From assembly GCA_945861925.1 (NCBI GenBank), contig CAMAWO010000006.1:1-39657 (forward strand): a stretch of 39,657 nucleotides of DNA. The letters are read 5' to 3'. Made by a program: the position numbers and the translations under genes. The notes below the pieces were generated by a model that was not told the DNA's origin, did no database searches, and saw nothing but the letters and a program-made list of their open reading frames with translations. The stretch is from Bifidobacterium breve. Lineage in GTDB: Bacteria; Actinomycetota; Actinomycetes; S36-B12. Shown here in pieces: positions 37,643 to 39,657 of this stretch (position 1 is the stretch's first letter; the number at the start of each line of letters is the position of its first letter).

Positions 37643-38431
37643 CTAGTAGAGGCCCCCGGCGGAGTTCGCCACCTCGTCGCGTGCCTTCGCCACCTCCTCG
37701 GTATAGGCCGCATGCAGCCACACCGAGTCACTCCCGATTGAGCACATTTGGTATCCCAGTGCGATCTTCTCGCGGCAATCGACGCCCGACGTCGTATGGA
37801 TTGCCGGGATCTTCCCCTGACCAACACACCCGTCGCGGATTCGCCGAAGCAATGCATCAAGTTCGACCGAAGGCTTCCCTACCGAGAGGCCATGGCTCAG
37901 TGCCAGATCAGCCGGCCCCACATACACGCCATCGACACCCTCAACCGCCAAGATGCTGTCCAGATTGGACATCGACTGACGAGTCTCAATTTGAACCAGA
38001 CACATGATCTGGATGTTCACCCACACCGGATCGGTTCCAAGATTGAGTTTGGATCGGATCGGGCCGAAACTCCGCTCACCCAGCGGTGGATACCTGCAAC
38101 AGTCGACTGCGATCCGTGCCAGTTCCGGGGAGTTGACCATGGGAAATATAAGGCCCAAGGCCCCTGCATCCAGGGCTCGCTGGGCCATACCGTAATCGCC
38201 AAAGGGGATGCGCACGAGGGGGACGGCTCCGGCAAGGCTGATCGCCTGCAGCATGGAGACAAGGTCCGAGTAACCGGTCAGACCATGCTGCAGGTCGATC
38301 ACCGCATAATCAACGCCACTACTTGCGACCAATTCGGCCGCGAAGGAAGTCGGCAATGTGCACCAACCACCGAGGAGAAGTTCCGATCCCTCAATTCGGG
38401 ACCGGAGGGGATTGCGCGCTGGGGCAGACAT
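37643..38431 (-). CDS. HpcH/HpaI-family class II aldolase
   Basis: A 262-residue TIM-barrel aldolase that cleaves 4-hydroxy-2-oxo acids to pyruvate (or a 2-oxo acid) and an aldehyde. It has the catalytic His in YAVIDLQHG (about 47), the GLIFPMVNSPE strand, the metal ligands Glu in LVQIETRQSM and Asp in YVGPADLALS. I chose the ATG at 38431, although its AGG is only 3 nt away; in-frame upstream starts reach 38470. The gene precedes the IolD-like gene by 10 bp. Inference: it may cleave an unphosphorylated product downstream of the ring hydrolase, instead of the phosphorylated route through IolC and IolJ. Confidence 0.88.
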   Translation of the reverse strand: MSAPARNPLRSRIEGSELLLGGWCTLPTSFAAELVASSGVDYAVIDLQHGLTGYSDLVSMLQAISLAGAVPLVRIPFGDYGMAQRALDAGALGLIFPMVNSPELARIAVDCCRYPPLGERSFGPIRSKLNLGTDPVWVNIQIMCLVQIETRQSMSNLDSILAVEGVDGVYVGPADLALSHGLSVGKPSVELDALLRRIRDGCVGQGKIPAIHTTSGVDCREKIALGYQMCSIGSDSVWLHAAYTEEVAKARDEVANSAGGLY

Positions 38432-38508
38432 CGACCTGCGTACTCCAACCCATAGACGGATCACTCCCAATTTCCAGAGTGATGACCACCCTTTCAGTCG
38501 GACAAGTG

Positions 38509-38527
38509 ATTGTCAACAGTCTACACT
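38509..38527. promoter_or_regulatory. Operator-like site upstream of the aldolase operon
   Basis: ATTGTCAACAGT at 38509-38520 matches the 12-base core of the two repeats near 32.6 kb (consensus AYTGTYARCART). On the minus strand it includes a perfect TTGACA, a possible -35 for the aldolase operon, but I see no good -10 at the right distance. It lies in the 103-bp gap just after the GntR gene stop. Confidence 0.5.
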
Positions 38528-38534
38528 TTTGCCC

Positions 38535-39233
38535 TTAGGCTTTTTTCGTCTCCGGAAACGGCTCAGTTGCCCGCCATCTGGCCCTTCGGTAATGCTCGGC
38601 TATAGCCTCCGTTGCGGCGTCGGCATCCCCTGCGACGATTGCGTCGAAAATCGCATGGTGCACCGCCCGCATGTCTTTCCACCCGACGAGAGGCCACCTA
38701 CTTGGGTCGATGGCACGCACATGGTGGCGATTCTGCGAGAGCATCTGCCGGTAGATCGCGGTGTAACGAGAGTTTCCGGCAAGATCCACCAGCGCCTGGT
38801 GAAAGTCCAGATCATGGTTACGAGCGGCCTCAAGTTGCCCCTGATCCTTCTCCTTGTCGATCTTGTTCAATAGATCGCTCAGGCGACGTAGCTCAGTTTG
38901 GGTTACCCCCTCCCCTAGGTTGCACACATCCATCGCCGAGAAGGTCTCAATCGCCTCGCGCACACTGAGGACCTCCTCAAGGTCCACGATGGAAGTGCTG
39001 CCAACGACCGTGCCATGACGACGGGTACTCACGACGATGCCTTCGTTCTCGAGCGCCATCAAGGCCTCACGGATAGGACCTCTGCTCACCCCCCATCGCT
39101 CAGCCAACTCGGCGGTAATGAGCCTGGTTCCAGGTCCCCTCTCTCCGGTAAGGATCGAACTCCTCAGCTCGTCTGCAATCTGCTCCCACAAGTGACGTTG
39201 CTTGATAGGGCTGACATTGCGTGCCTGTGCCAT
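38535..39233 (-). CDS. GntR-family regulator, FadR/FCD subfamily
   Basis: A 232-residue DNA-binding regulator. The N-terminal winged helix (about 10-80) has LAERWGVSRGPIREALMALENEG; the C-terminal FCD domain has the metal-binding Asp and His in NHDLDFHQALVDLAGN, plus later His residues (RAVHHAIFDAI, EHYRRA). FCD regulators sense organic acids or sugar acids, usually as repressors released by the ligand. I chose the ATG at 39233, 6 nt after GGGAG; in-frame ATGs reach 39302. It lies upstream of the aldolase-IolD-SDR-MFS run and is the likely local regulator. Confidence 0.9.
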   Translation of the reverse strand: MAQARNVSPIKQRHLWEQIADELRSSILTGERGPGTRLITAELAERWGVSRGPIREALMALENEGIVVSTRRHGTVVGSTSIVDLEEVLSVREAIETFSAMDVCNLGEGVTQTELRRLSDLLNKIDKEKDQGQLEAARNHDLDFHQALVDLAGNSRYTAIYRQMLSQNRHHVRAIDPSRWPLVGWKDMRAVHHAIFDAIVAGDADAATEAIAEHYRRARWRATEPFPETKKA

Positions 39234-39349
39234 TGATATCTCCCGCGACATTGCGGCCGGACTATTGCTGTCCGCCATCCAGTAGAGCCAATTATGGTCC
39301 AAAGAATGGAACTAAGCCCGGCGCAGGTTTGAGCAATCGCCGTTGGCCA

Positions 39350-39657
39350 TCACAGATCTGCCAATCGGACCAAATGCTCGGCCGGGCGCCCGTCTAGGGC
39401 GCGGCGCACATTCACCGCCGTGATTTGCGCACGCCTTTGCATGGTGGCACGCGTTGCCGCGGCCCAGTGCGGGGTAACGACGACGTTCGACATGCTCAGG
39501 AGGGGGCTATCCAGGGGCAAGGGCTCTACCTCGAACACATCCAGACCCGCGCCACCGAGATCTCCCCGCGTCAGGGCATCCACGAGCGCAGGCTCATCGA
39601 TGAGTTGCCCTCGCGCCACATTCACCACGATCGCTCCGGCCTTCAGCGCCTCGAACG
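39350..39657 (-). CDS. D-isomer-specific 2-hydroxyacid dehydrogenase, C-terminal part, truncated by window edge
   Basis: The frame is open to the right edge, so only about 101 C-terminal residues are seen. They hold the catalytic Arg in VVNVARGQLIDE, Glu in LDVFEVEPLP, and His in VVTPHWAA of the family. Trp follows that His in place of the more usual Leu/Ile. The gene stops 116 bp before the chosen GntR start and lies on the same strand. It is a second gene of this family, a counterpart of the one at the cluster's left end, so the catabolic cluster probably continues beyond the window. Confidence 0.88.
   Translation of the reverse strand, partial: FEALKAGAIVVNVARGQLIDEPALVDALTRGDLGGAGLDVFEVEPLPLDSPLLSMSNVVVTPHWAAATRATMQRRAQITAVNVRRALDGRPAEHLVRLADL

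Overview
The window is a high-GC bacterial chromosome segment, almost certainly from an actinobacterium. The order ilvB-ilvN-ilvC-serA, leuB-ilvE-cimA, gltX and an IclR regulator (NdgR/LtbR type) matches the order I recall from Streptomyces and relatives. GTG starts, ATGA/GTGA overlaps and apparently leaderless leader peptides also fit. I see no insertion sequence, phage gene, CRISPR array or rRNA.

Region 1 (1-19 kb) is core branched-chain amino acid (BCAA) and serine biosynthesis. The C-terminus of an NdgR/LtbR-like regulator is followed by tRNA-Glu(CTC) and tRNA-Gln(CTG) on the minus strand. A minus-strand run leuB-ilvE-cimA-FAH hydrolase-gltX comes next. leuA lies alone on the plus strand, divergent from leuB. 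A second minus-strand run is ilvB-ilvN-ilvC-serA, an EamA transporter and a heterodimeric ABC exporter. Three short leader ORFs rich in Leu/Ile/Val codons precede cimA, leuA and ilvB. The cimA and ilvB leaders are followed by a hairpin and then a terminator hairpin with a T-run. The leuA leader is instead followed by a hairpin whose 3' arm can pair with the leuA ribosome-binding site.

Region 2 (19-39.7 kb) is an accessory catabolic cluster of about 20 genes that does not match any pathway I know. Plus-strand genes are amidohydrolase/lactonase, N,N-dimethylformamidase-like protein and SMP-30 lactonase, and separately an IolE-like TIM barrel protein. Minus-strand genes fall in three runs. The first is VOC protein, two Gfo/Idh/MocA dehydrogenases and a 2-hydroxyacid dehydrogenase. 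The second is SDR, free-standing lipoyl domain, LigC-like Gfo/Idh enzyme, amidohydrolase, fused E1 alpha-beta 2-oxoacid dehydrogenase, a small ORF and an APH-fold kinase. The third is HpcH/HpaI aldolase, IolD-like ThDP hydrolase, SDR and MFS carrier. A GntR/FCD regulator sits upstream of the third run, and a second 2-hydroxyacid dehydrogenase is cut by the right edge.

Inference: the cluster imports (MFS) and oxidises a polyol, cyclitol or sugar-like compound, possibly amide-bearing. Gfo/Idh and SDR enzymes would oxidise it, lactonases would open lactones, IolE/IolD-like enzymes would dehydrate and hydrolyse a ring, and a class II aldolase would cleave a 2-keto acid. The standard later inositol genes (iolB, iolC, iolJ, iolA) are absent from the window. 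Near-identical 19-bp sequences at the divergent promoter near 32.6 kb, with a related core upstream of the aldolase, suggest shared control, perhaps by the GntR protein.
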